A program made the translations under genes and the position numbers. Below, piece after piece: positions 56,150-63,635 of a stretch of 64,000 nucleotides of DNA. The stretch spans positions 1-64,000 of the forward strand of contig CAWEGB010000012.1 in the NCBI GenBank assembly GCA_963808545.1, written 5' to 3'. Under the pieces are notes generated by a model. The model had not been told where the DNA came from and made no database searches. It saw only the letters and a list, made by a program, of their open reading frames with translations. This DNA is from JACVRW01 sp963808545 (GTDB lineage Bacteria; Actinomycetota; Thermoleophilia; Solirubrobacterales; Thermoleophilaceae). Position 1 is the stretch's first letter, and the number at the start of each line of letters is the position of its first letter.

Positions 56150-56177
56150 CCCAGCCGGCCGGGTACCATTCCCCACA

Positions 56178-56269
56178 GACACGGGAGCTCGGGCGGACCG
56201 GGCTGAGAGGGTGGCTGCGGCGCCACCGACCGTCGAACCTGACCCGGGTAATGCCGGTGGAGGAAGGGG
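56178..56269 (+). promoter_or_regulatory. TPP riboswitch (THI element)
   Basis: Conserved cores are present in order: CTGAGA at 56203-56208, ACCTGA at 56237-56242, then GGGTAATGCC (56247-56255) and the AGGAAGGGG closing strand. The 3' end holds the purine-rich GGAGGAAGGGG that also serves as the ribosome site for thiO (ATG 56272), so ligand binding should block translation initiation. The ATG at 56251 is part of the riboswitch, not a start. Confidence 0.93.
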
Positions 56270-56271
56270 CG

Positions 56272-57429
56272 ATGCCAGAGCCGCACAGAGACAAGGGGAC
56301 CGACGGCGAGCGCTATGACGTCGTCGTCATCGGCGCCGGACTGATCGGGCTCGCCTGTGCGTGGCGGGCACAGCGGCGCGGCATGTCCGTGCTCGTCATC
56401 GACCGTGCCGACGAGCCGGGCGCGGCCACGTCGAGCGTGGCGGCCGGGATGCTGGCGCCGGTCACCGAGGCTGACTTCGGCGAGGAGGGGCCGCTTCGCG
56501 TCAATCTCGCCGGTCGCGAGCGCTGGGCCGCGTTCGCCGCCGAGCTCGAGGAGGTCAGCGGGCTGCCCACCGGCTATCGCGAGACCGGCGCGCTCGTGGT
56601 CGCCGCCGACCGTGACGACGCCGAGGGGCTGCGCCGGCTGCACGACTTCCAGCGCTCGATCGGGCTCGAGGCAGAGTGGCTCACGCCCTCGCGCTGCCGC
56701 GCTCTCGAGCCGGGGCTGGCGCCGAGCATCACCGGCGGCATCCTCGCCCCCCAGGACGGCCAGGCCGATCCCCGTGCGGTGACGAGGGCGCTCGCCTCGG
56801 TCGTGGACGAGCTGCAGCTCGGCACGGAGGCTCGCGAGGTCGAGCACGACGGCAGCCGGGTGACCGGCGTGCGCACCGCCGCCGGAACCATCGCCTGCGG
56901 CCAGGTGGTGGTGGCCGCGGGGCCGTGGAGCGCCGCGCTCGCGCCGCGGGGCTCGGGTCCTCCAGTACGACCGGTGAAGGGCCAGATCCTGGAGCTGCGG
57001 GTGCGTGGCGGCGCCGCCGACCCGCTGCGCCGCGTGATCCGCACCCCGCGCTGCTACCTCCTCGCCCGTGGAGACGGCCGCGTGGTGCTGGGCGCCACGG
57101 TGGAGGAGCAGGGCTTCGACACCGCCGTCACCGCCGACGGCGTGTTCCGTCTGCTCGAGGCGGCCTGGGAGGTGCTGCCCGACGTGGGCGAGCTCGAGCT
57201 GGTTCAGGCCCGAGCGGGCCTGCGGCCCGGCACGCCCGACAACGCCCCCGTGGTGGGCCGCGACGAGCTCGACGGGCTGATCTGGGCCACGGGGCACTGG
57301 CGCAACGGCGTGCTGCTCGCGCCCTTCACGGGCGACGCGGTGGCCGACCTCCTGAGCGGAGCCGACGCACCCGAGGAGTTGAGCGCGCTCGCGCCGCAGC
57401 GCTTCGCCACGGCCGAGGCGCCGGCGTGA
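56272..57429 (+). CDS. thiO: Glycine oxidase, thiazole synthesis
   Basis: 385 residues. FAD-dependent oxidation of glycine to iminoglycine for thiazole. 'YDVVVIGAGLIGLACAWRAQ' FAD motif, 'SSVAAGMLAPVTEADFGEEG', 'GPPVRPVKGQILELRVRGG', and 'GLRPGTPDNAPVVG' with 'GLIWATGHWRNGVLLAPFTG', the DAO-family FAD/substrate end. Directly under the TPP riboswitch and overlapping thiS (GTGA). Confidence 0.94.
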   Translation: MPEPHRDKGTDGERYDVVVIGAGLIGLACAWRAQRRGMSVLVIDRADEPGAATSSVAAGMLAPVTEADFGEEGPLRVNLAGRERWAAFAAELEEVSGLPTGYRETGALVVAADRDDAEGLRRLHDFQRSIGLEAEWLTPSRCRALEPGLAPSITGGILAPQDGQADPRAVTRALASVVDELQLGTEAREVEHDGSRVTGVRTAAGTIACGQVVVAAGPWSAALAPRGSGPPVRPVKGQILELRVRGGAADPLRRVIRTPRCYLLARGDGRVVLGATVEEQGFDTAVTADGVFRLLEAAWEVLPDVGELELVQARAGLRPGTPDNAPVVGRDELDGLIWATGHWRNGVLLAPFTGDAVADLLSGADAPEELSALAPQRFATAEAPA

Positions 57430-57638
57430 CCGCGGTGGTGCTCAACGGCGAGCCCCGCGACCTGCCCGAGGACGCCACGGTGGAGTCGGCGGTGCGTGCC
57501 GCCGGGGCGCCCGAGGACGGCCGCGGCGTGGCGGTGGCCGTTGACGGCGAGGTCGTGCCCCGGGCGGCGTGGGCCACCACCGGCCTCGGCGAAGGCCAGC
57601 AGGTGGAGGTCCTCCACGCGGTCCAGGGGGGCTGCTGA
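57426..57638 (+). CDS. thiS: Sulfur carrier protein ThiS, ending Gly-Gly-Cys
   Basis: 70 residues, GTG overlapping thiO. Ubiquitin-like fold: 'VVLNGEPRDLPEDATVESAV', 'GVAVAVDGEVVPRAAWATTG', 'EGQQVEVLHAVQGGC'. ThiS normally ends in Gly-Gly, whose carboxylate becomes the thiocarboxylate; here a TGC (Cys) codon at 57633-57635 follows before the TGA, which overlaps thiG. Either one residue is removed or this is an unusual carrier. Confidence 0.93.
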   Translation: MTAVVLNGEPRDLPEDATVESAVRAAGAPEDGRGVAVAVDGEVVPRAAWATTGLGEGQQVEVLHAVQGGC

Positions 57639-58405
57639 TGCTGTCGATCGCCGGCCGCGACCTGCGCTCCCGCCTGATCCTCGGCACCGGTGGCTTTCGC
57701 AACCTCGAGGTGATGGCCGCGGCGGCCCGCGAGTCCAGCGCGGAGCTGGCCACCGTGGCCATGCGGCGGGTGGACCCGAACGCGCGCGGGTCGATCGTCG
57801 AGGTGCTGCGCGACGAGGGCCTCGACGTCCTCCCCAACACCGCGGGCTGCTTCACGGCGCGTGAGGCCGTCGGCACAGCGCGACTCGCCCGCGAGGCGCT
57901 CGAGACCGACTGGGTCAAGCTCGAGGTGATCGGCGACGACCGGACTCTTCTGCCCGACCCGGCGGAGCTGCTGGCGGCGGCGGAGGAGCTCGTGGCGGAC
58001 GGCTTCACCGTCCTTCCCTACACCAACGACGATCCCATCCTGGCCCGCCGGCTCGAGGACGCGGGCTGCGCGGCCGTGATGCCGCTCGGGTCGCCGATCG
58101 GCAGCGGGATGGGCATCAACAACGCCTACAACCTGCGGCTGATCGTGGAGGCCGCCCGGGTCCCGGTGGTGCTCGATGCCGGCATCGGCACGGCCTCCGA
58201 CGCCGCGCTGGCCATGGAGATCGGCTGCGACGCCGTGCTGCTCGCCAGCGCGATCTCGCGGGCCGCCGACCCCGTCGCCATGGCCGGGGCGATGCGCAAG
58301 GCAGTGGAGGCGGGCATCGAGGCGCGTGATGCGGGCCGCATTCCGCGCCGGCTCTACGCTCAGGCCTCCTCGCCGGAAGAGGGCGTGCCCGAGCTGACCC
58401 CGTGA
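57638..58405 (+). CDS. thiG: Thiazole synthase
   Basis: 255 residues, ATG in a TGATG overlap with thiS. Condenses deoxyxylulose phosphate, iminoglycine and ThiS thiocarboxylate. 'SRLILGTGGFRNLEVMAAA', active Lys in 'DWVKLEVIGDDRTLLPD', 'AAVMPLGSPIGSGMGINNAY', 'VPVVLDAGIGTASDAALAME'. Complete. Third gene of the riboswitch-controlled unit. Confidence 0.96.
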   Translation: MLSIAGRDLRSRLILGTGGFRNLEVMAAAARESSAELATVAMRRVDPNARGSIVEVLRDEGLDVLPNTAGCFTAREAVGTARLAREALETDWVKLEVIGDDRTLLPDPAELLAAAEELVADGFTVLPYTNDDPILARRLEDAGCAAVMPLGSPIGSGMGINNAYNLRLIVEAARVPVVLDAGIGTASDAALAMEIGCDAVLLASAISRAADPVAMAGAMRKAVEAGIEARDAGRIPRRLYAQASSPEEGVPELTP

Positions 58406-58896
58406 GCACCGAGCTCGAACGTCACGAGATCGACCTTCTGGCCGACCGCTGGAGGGCGGGCTGGCAGGGCGCGGGCTTCGAGAGCTGCTGCACGCCCGAC
58501 GTCTCCTATGAGGATCCGGTGGCCAACGACCTGCTGCGCGGCGTGGACGCGCTCGACCGTCACGCCCTCGCCCTCAGGGACGCCTTCCCTGACTTGAGAA
58601 TCGAGATCACCGCACCGACCCTGTATCGCAGTGACCACGCCTGCGTGCCGTGGCGGGCCCTCGGCACGCACCGCGGCGACCTGGGCCAGCTGCTGCCCGC
58701 CTCCGCGCGTTACGTGACCCTGCACGGTGTCCACTACATCGAGCTCGTCGACGGCTCGGTCAGGCGGGCGCGTGGGTTCTTCGACCTCTACGACGCGGCC
58801 ACGCAACTCGGCCTGCTGCCCAGCCGGGGCGGACTGGGCGAGACCGCTCTGCTGATGCTGCGTGGCTTCGGCGTGCGCCGCCGCCCCGAGCAGTGA
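58402..58896 (+). CDS. SnoaL-like ester-cyclase-family protein
   Basis: 164 residues, GTG overlapping the thiG stop (GTGA). Cone-shaped alpha+beta (SnoaL/NTF2) character: 'ADRWRAGWQGAGFESCCTPD', 'VSYEDPVANDLLRGVDAL', 'AFPDLRIEITAPTLYRSDHA', 'YVTLHGVHYIELVDGSVRRA'. Coupled to the thiazole operon, but no thiamine role is known for the family. Function unknown; pocket-type binding protein or cyclase/hydrolase. Confidence 0.72.
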   Translation: MSTELERHEIDLLADRWRAGWQGAGFESCCTPDVSYEDPVANDLLRGVDALDRHALALRDAFPDLRIEITAPTLYRSDHACVPWRALGTHRGDLGQLLPASARYVTLHGVHYIELVDGSVRRARGFFDLYDAATQLGLLPSRGGLGETALLMLRGFGVRRRPEQ

Positions 58897-58908
58897 CCCG
58901 CCCGAGCC

Positions 58909-59346
58909 CTACTTGACCGTGATCGTGCCGGCCATGCCCGGCGCGTGGACGCGGCAGACGTAGTCGTACTTGCCGGCGCGGTCGAGCGTGAGCTTGTAGG
59001 TGTCGCCCTCGCTCATCCCGCCCTGCGGACCGGACTCGAAGTCGCCACCGGGCCCGCTCGTCTTCTTCACGTCGTGGGGGACGGCCTCGTCGTTGGTGAA
59101 GGTGATCGTCTCGCCGGCCTTGACGCTGATGTCGCCCGGCTGGAACTGGATGTTCTTCATCCCCACCGCCGCTCCACCGGTGCTGCCCTCGTCGGCGGTC
59201 GGGCCTTCGGTCTCCGCGGGCTCCTGCTCCTGGGTGCTCGCGCCGCCGCCGGAGTCGCCACCGGAATCGTCGTCGTCGCTGCCGCATCCGGCAGCCACCA
59301 GACCGAACGCAAGGCAGGCGAGCATGAGGGCGAGCCACTTCTTCAT
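58909..59346 (-). CDS. Plastocyanin-like cupredoxin lipoprotein
   Basis: 145 residues from ATG 59346 ('MKKWLALMLACLAFGLVAAG'), lipobox 'LVAAGCGS', acidic Gly/Ser/Glu linker, then a cupredoxin domain: 'NIQFQPGDISVKAGETITFT', first Cu His in 'EAVPHDVKK', and Cys-His-Met in 'YDYVCRVHAPGMAGTITVK'. All four type-1 copper ligands are present. Probable electron carrier on the outer face of the membrane. No oxidase gene nearby. Confidence 0.9.
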   Translation of the reverse strand: MKKWLALMLACLAFGLVAAGCGSDDDDSGGDSGGGASTQEQEPAETEGPTADEGSTGGAAVGMKNIQFQPGDISVKAGETITFTNDEAVPHDVKKTSGPGGDFESGPQGGMSEGDTYKLTLDRAGKYDYVCRVHAPGMAGTITVK

Positions 59347-59359
59347 CGAATCCTCCACA

Positions 59360-60223
59360 TTAGTCCGTCGTCAAGAGCTCCATCAGCGCCTTCTGTGCGT
59401 GAAGGCGATTCTCGGCCTGGTCCCAGACCACCGACCGGTCGCCGTATAGGACCTCTTCGGTGATCTCCTCGCCCGGGTGTGCCGGGAGGCAGTGCAGCAC
59501 GATCGCGTCGTCACGGGCGTGGGAGAGGAGCTCGGCGTCGACCCGATAGGGCGCCAGCAGAGAGCGCCGCCGGTCGGCACCGTCCTCGTCCCCCATGCTC
59601 ACCCACACGTCGGTGTAGATCGCGTGCGCTCCTCGCACCGCCTCCTCGGGATCGAGCCCGGGAGCCTCCGGCAGGGACAGCTCGGCTGGGGTGGCCATGA
59701 CCACTTCTACGCCGGCGAGGCGTCCTGCGAACAACAGCGAACGCGCCACGTTGTTCCCGTCGCCCACGTAGGCGAGCCTGAGGCCTTCGAGCCGACCGAA
59801 GCGTTCGAGCAGCGTCATGAGGTCGGCCAGGGCCTGGCAGGGATGGTGCTCGTGGGTGAGCATGTTGATCACCGGCACGCTCGACCAGCGGGCCAGCTCC
59901 TCGAGGATCTCGTGAGGCCCGGTCCGCACCGCGATGGCATGAACCATGCGCGAGAACACGAGCGCGGTGTCGCGTGGCGACTCGCCCCGCGACAGCTGGA
60001 GCTCGGATTGGCGCAGCACCAGCGGATGGCCGCCCAGCTCGTGAACGCCGGTGTCGAAGGACACCCGTGTCCTGGTGGAGGGCCTCTCGAACAGCAGCGC
60101 CACGCTCTTGCCCTCGAGCGCGCGCGAGCCCAACCGGTCCGCCTTGAGCTCGATCGCCCGCTCGAGCAGCGCGCGCTGCTCGGCGGTCGTGAGCTCCTCA
60201 CCTGTTAGGAAGTGCCTGGCCAA
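59360..60223 (-). CDS. argF: Ornithine carbamoyltransferase
   Basis: 287 residues from a TTG at 60221-60223 ('LARHFLTGEELTTAEQRALL'); the longer upstream frame is antisense to the next gene. Carbamoyl-phosphate loop 'FERPSTRTRVSFDTGVHELG', 'RTGPHEILEEL', 'HEHHPCQALADLMTLLERFG', ornithine motif 'VWVSMGDEDG', 'IVLHCLPAHPGEEITEEV'. Complete OTCase. Its start abuts the divergent EEP gene. Stop 13 bp upstream of the cupredoxin start, same strand. Confidence 0.93.
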   Translation of the reverse strand: MARHFLTGEELTTAEQRALLERAIELKADRLGSRALEGKSVALLFERPSTRTRVSFDTGVHELGGHPLVLRQSELQLSRGESPRDTALVFSRMVHAIAVRTGPHEILEELARWSSVPVINMLTHEHHPCQALADLMTLLERFGRLEGLRLAYVGDGNNVARSLLFAGRLAGVEVVMATPAELSLPEAPGLDPEEAVRGAHAIYTDVWVSMGDEDGADRRRSLLAPYRVDAELLSHARDDAIVLHCLPAHPGEEITEEVLYGDRSVVWDQAENRLHAQKALMELLTTD

Positions 60224-61054
60224 ATGCGAGTCCTCAGCTGGAACCTCTACCACGGCCGCGACTTCCCACCGGATCCGGCCCTGTTCACCCTGCGCTCCCG
60301 CCTGCTCCGGCGGGGTGAGCGCAACGCCACCCACGTGCAGGTCAACCGCGTGCTGCTGGACGAGTTCGCGCGCGTGCTGGACGGGCTCGAGTGGGACGTG
60401 GCCCTGCTCCAGGAGGCTCCGCCCCGCTGGTTCGCCGAGCTGGGCCGGCGCACCCGCTCGAGCGGCGTGCTGGTCCGCACGTCACGCAACCTCCCGGAGC
60501 CGCTCGAATCGCTCCAGCGGGTGCTGGCCAACTGGAACCCCGATCTGATCGCCTCCTCGGAGGGGGGCTCGAACCAGATCCTGGTGCGCCACCCGGGCCG
60601 GGTGATCGATCATCGCCGTCTGACGCTCGCCCGGCGTCCCGAGCAACGGCGGATGCACTGGGCCTGGCTCGAGCTGCCCGAGGGCAGGATGTGCGTCGCC
60701 AACCTCCATGCATCGGCCGGCCTCCCCGGGCGGGCGGCGGCCGAGGTCGTGCGGGCCGCCGAGCGCGCGGTGGAGTGGTCGGACGCGCAGCCGCTCGTGT
60801 TCGGCGGCGACTTCAACGTCCGCCCGGCACGCAACCCCGAGCCCTTCGCCGAGCTCCGGGACCGCCTCGGCCTGGCCGAGCCCACCGCGCCCGGCGCCAT
60901 CGACCACCTGCTGGCTCGCGGGCTCGAGGTGGTCGAGCGCCCTCGCCGTCTCGCGCCCGAGCGCCGCGAGCTGATCGAGCCCGGCGGCCTGCGCCTGCGC
61001 CTCTCCGACCACGCACCGGTGGCGGCGGCGTTTCGGTTGCCGGGGCTGAGATAG
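60224..61054 (+). CDS. Endonuclease/exonuclease/phosphatase (EEP) family hydrolase
   Basis: 276 residues from ATG 60224; the GTG at 60212 adds four residues. All EEP landmarks: 'MRVLSWNLYHGRD', Glu in 'WDVALLQEAPPRWF', 'MCVANLHASAGLPG', 'LVFGGDFNVRPARN', 'GAIDHLLARG', 'LSDHAPVAAAF'. Mg-dependent phosphodiester or phosphomonoester hydrolysis; substrate (DNA, lipid headgroup, inositol phosphate) open. No export signal. Confidence 0.85.
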   Translation: MRVLSWNLYHGRDFPPDPALFTLRSRLLRRGERNATHVQVNRVLLDEFARVLDGLEWDVALLQEAPPRWFAELGRRTRSSGVLVRTSRNLPEPLESLQRVLANWNPDLIASSEGGSNQILVRHPGRVIDHRRLTLARRPEQRRMHWAWLELPEGRMCVANLHASAGLPGRAAAEVVRAAERAVEWSDAQPLVFGGDFNVRPARNPEPFAELRDRLGLAEPTAPGAIDHLLARGLEVVERPRRLAPERRELIEPGGLRLRLSDHAPVAAAFRLPGLR

Positions 61055-61091
61055 TCCACCCGGTTCGACGCCGGCAACGGGAGAGGGAGAG

Positions 61092-61592
61092 ATGGCAGAG
61101 CGCAAGACCACCAGGAAAAAGACCTCCCGCGGTGTCGAGGCCAAGTCCGTGGCCGAGTTCCGCGACGCCCTGCGCAAGAACCTCCTCGAGCCCGGCGGCA
61201 TGGTCCTGGTCACACGGGAGCGGATCGAGGAGGCGCTCGAGGGCGCGGTAAGGGAGGGGCAGCTGTCGGCCAAGCAGGCACGCGGCATCGCCAAGGACCT
61301 CGTCACGCGCGGCCGCAAGGAGACCAACGACGTCCTGAAGGATCTGGAGGGCCTGCTCGTGCGTGGACGCAAGGCCGCCTCTCCTGTGCTTGCCCGCGCC
61401 GACCGTGCCCGCCGCGCGGCGGGCGTGGGAGCGAGCTTTCCGATCACCGGGTACGACGAGCTGACCGTGGCCGAGGTCAAGACGCGCCTCGGTTCCCTCA
61501 CCCCGGCCGAGCTGCGCAAGGTGCGCGACTACGAGCGGCGTCACGGCAAGCGCAAGGGCGTGCTGAACGCCATCGAGTCAAAGCTCAAGTAG
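61092..61592 (+). CDS. Actinobacterial conserved protein, helical with C-terminal SAP-like motif
   Basis: 166 residues, ATG with GGGAGAGGGAGAG ribosome site. Lys/Arg-rich N-terminus, amphipathic helices ('VAEFRDALRKNLLEPGGMVL', 'RGIAKDLVTRGRKETNDVLK'), and C-terminal 'FPITGYDELTVAEVKTRLGS' with 'LTPAELRKVRDYERRHGKRK'. The middle resembles phasin/apolipoprotein-like coiled regions; the end is a SAP-type or HeH-like helical motif. Role unknown; nucleic-acid or granule association is possible. Confidence 0.72.
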   Translation: MAERKTTRKKTSRGVEAKSVAEFRDALRKNLLEPGGMVLVTRERIEEALEGAVREGQLSAKQARGIAKDLVTRGRKETNDVLKDLEGLLVRGRKAASPVLARADRARRAAGVGASFPITGYDELTVAEVKTRLGSLTPAELRKVRDYERRHGKRKGVLNAIESKLK

Positions 61593-61610
61593 CTGCGACC
61601 ATAGGACGCC

Positions 61611-62972
61611 GTGGAAGGCGTCCAGACCACAGGTGCTCGGCCGCGCAAGGGCGACGAGCTCGAGCTGCACATCGACGCGCTCGCGTATGGAGGTGCGGGC
61701 ATCGCGCGCACCGACGGCTACGTGGTCTTCGTGCGCGGGGCCATCCCGGGCGACCGGGTCCAGGCGCGCGTCGTGAAGTCGAAGCGGTCGTTCGCCGAGG
61801 CGGACACCGTGGAGCTCCTCGAGCCGAGCCCCGACCGGATCGAGCCCGCTGCGCCGCACCCGGGTGCTCCCTGGCAGGTGCTCCCCTACGAGCGCCAGCT
61901 CGCCGAGAAGGAGGCACAGGTCCGGGACGCGCTGGAGCGCATCGGTCGCTTCGAGGAACCGCCTGTGGAGCCGATCGTGCCGGCGGTGGAGCAGTGGCGC
62001 TATCGCAACAAGCTCGAGTACTCCTTCGGCGAGGACGAGGTCCGCGACGAGCTCGTGCTGGGCTTCCACCGGCCCGGTCGCTTCGACGTCATCGACGACG
62101 TGGCGCGAGACATCCTCGCCTCCGAGCGCGTCGATGAGCTGCGCGAGACGGTCAAGTCCTGGTGTCGCGAGCAGGGCCTCTCCACCTGGGATCGCCGTGA
62201 GCAGACCGGCGTGCTGCGCAACCTCGTGGTGCGAGAGGGCCGGCGCACCGGGCAGCTTCAGGCCCGCATCGTGACCAGTCCCGGGGCGAGTTTCGACGTC
62301 GACGCCCTGGCCGCCGCCGCGCCGGCCGACTCGTTCCTGTGGACGCGCGCGGCGGGCGTGGCCGAGACCACTCGCGAGGGCGACACCCAGATCGTGAAGG
62401 GCGACGCCGCGCTTCAGGAGGAGATCTCGGGCCTGCGCTTTCGCATCTCGCCCGACGCCTTCTTTCAGACCAACACCGAGATGGCCGAGCGCCTCTACGC
62501 CTCGGCCGCCGAGCTGGCCGGACTGTCGGGCCGCGAGCGCGTGCTCGACCTGTTCTGCGGCATCGGAACGATCGGGTTGGTGCTCGCTCTGGACGCGGCG
62601 GAGGTCTTCGGCGTCGAGATCGTCGAGGAGGCGGTGGCCGACGCGATCGAGAACGCGCGCCTCAACTCGATCGACAACGCGCACTTCTTCGCCGGCGACG
62701 TGCGGCTGGCCATGCGGCCTCTGCTCGAGGAGTCGGGGCCACCCGACGTGGTGGTGGTGGATCCTCCCCGCGCCGGCCTGTCCCAGAAGGTGGTGCGGCG
62801 CGTGCTCGAGGCCGAGGCCAAGCGGATCGTCTACGTCTCCTGCAACCCCACCACGCTGGCGCCCAACGCGCGGCAGATGGCAGACGCCGGCTACGAGCTC
62901 AGGACGGTCCGCCCGGTGGACATGTTCCCGCAGACGCCGCACATCGAGTGCGTGGCACTGCTGGAGCGCTGA
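61611..62972 (+). CDS. TRAM-domain RNA uracil-C5 methyltransferase (RlmD/TrmA-type)
   Basis: 453 residues, GTG start. TRAM domain 1-60 ('KGDELELHIDALAYGGAGIA'). Catalytic domain: SAM motif 'RERVLDLFCGIGTIGLVLAL', 'VVVVDPPRAGLSQKVV', nucleophile Cys in 'RIVYVSCNPTTLAPNARQMA'. The 4Fe-4S cysteines of E. coli RlmD are absent: the region reads 'PAAPHPGAPWQVLPYERQL'. Methylates uridine in rRNA or tRNA at C5; exact site unknown. Confidence 0.92.
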   Translation: MEGVQTTGARPRKGDELELHIDALAYGGAGIARTDGYVVFVRGAIPGDRVQARVVKSKRSFAEADTVELLEPSPDRIEPAAPHPGAPWQVLPYERQLAEKEAQVRDALERIGRFEEPPVEPIVPAVEQWRYRNKLEYSFGEDEVRDELVLGFHRPGRFDVIDDVARDILASERVDELRETVKSWCREQGLSTWDRREQTGVLRNLVVREGRRTGQLQARIVTSPGASFDVDALAAAAPADSFLWTRAAGVAETTREGDTQIVKGDAALQEEISGLRFRISPDAFFQTNTEMAERLYASAAELAGLSGRERVLDLFCGIGTIGLVLALDAAEVFGVEIVEEAVADAIENARLNSIDNAHFFAGDVRLAMRPLLEESGPPDVVVVDPPRAGLSQKVVRRVLEAEAKRIVYVSCNPTTLAPNARQMADAGYELRTVRPVDMFPQTPHIECVALLER

Positions 62973-62985
62973 CCCGGGGCGGCGC

Positions 62986-63162
62986 TCAGGCCCCGGGGCG
63001 ATCCTCGTCGAGCGGCACTTCCTCGCTTGCGTGCACCGAGCACAGGAAGGAACCCTGGGTCTCGAGCGAGGCCGTGATCTCCTCCTTGGTCAGCACCGTG
63101 CCGCACTCGGCACAGCGGCGCTCGATCACCGGCTCGACGCCCTCTTGTTCCTCTAGATCCAT
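62986..63162 (-). CDS. Short zinc-ribbon protein (58 residues)
   Basis: ATG 63160-63162 to TGA 62986-62988. Reads 'MDLEEQEGVEPVIERRCAEC', 'GTVLTKEEITASLETQGSFL' and 'CSVHASEEVPLDEDRPGA'. Cys-X2-Cys and Cys-X2-His are the four ligands of a small zinc-binding module. The ends are acidic. Followed 6 bp downstream by nothing on this strand; it lies between the methyltransferase (convergent) and a Rossmann-like protein. Function unknown. Confidence 0.68.
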   Translation of the reverse strand: MDLEEQEGVEPVIERRCAECGTVLTKEEITASLETQGSFLCSVHASEEVPLDEDRPGA

Positions 63163-63168
63163 GCCCGC

Positions 63169-63591
63169 CTAGCCCTCGCTACCCACCACGTGCGTGACGG
63201 GCAGCCCGGTGGCCGCCTCGGCCTTGCTCGGCAGATCGATCCGCAGCCACTTCGAGATGTGCAGCGGGAGCGTGGAGACGATCAACTCGTCGTAGGTGCT
63301 GAAGTTGCATTCGTCCTGGATCGCGGCCAGGGCGTCGGGGTCGCCGACCTTGGCCTCGCCCACGTCGAGGCCCTCCTCGCGCAACTCCTCCACGAACGCC
63401 TTGCGATGCTGCTCGGCCTCGTCTCCGCCGGCGTGCATGTCGGCCGCCCAGGCCAGCCCCTGGGGGGTGGAGGGTACGAGCAGGGTGAACTCGCAGGGCC
63501 CGCGCCCGGCCCGCGCGCGGAGGGCATCGAGCAGTTCAGGCGACTCGGCCGTGCGGTTGGCCACGACCAGGACCTTGGCCCTGTCAGCCAT
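63169..63591 (-). CDS. Usp/Rossmann-like protein of unknown function
   Basis: 140 residues from ATG 63591 ('MADRAKVLVVANRTAESPEL'); an upstream frame would add 15 residues. Alpha/beta pattern similar to UspA folds: 'CEFTLLVPSTPQGLAWAADM', 'REEGLDVGEAKVGDPDALAA', 'YDELIVSTLPLHISKWLRID', 'ATGLPVTHVVGSEG'. The Usp nucleotide Gly motif is not seen, so ATP binding is doubtful. Stop 6 bp before the zinc-ribbon start on the same strand. Confidence 0.7.
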   Translation of the reverse strand: MADRAKVLVVANRTAESPELLDALRARAGRGPCEFTLLVPSTPQGLAWAADMHAGGDEAEQHRKAFVEELREEGLDVGEAKVGDPDALAAIQDECNFSTYDELIVSTLPLHISKWLRIDLPSKAEAATGLPVTHVVGSEG

Positions 63592-63635
63592 GGGCGAGAG
63601 CATCAGTACGGCGAGCAGCGGTGCTGCGAGCCTCA

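Noticed and set aside
56251..56271. Upstream ATG for thiO
   Set aside because: It lies in the conserved AATGCC core of the TPP riboswitch; ATG 56272 after the purine-rich strand fits better.
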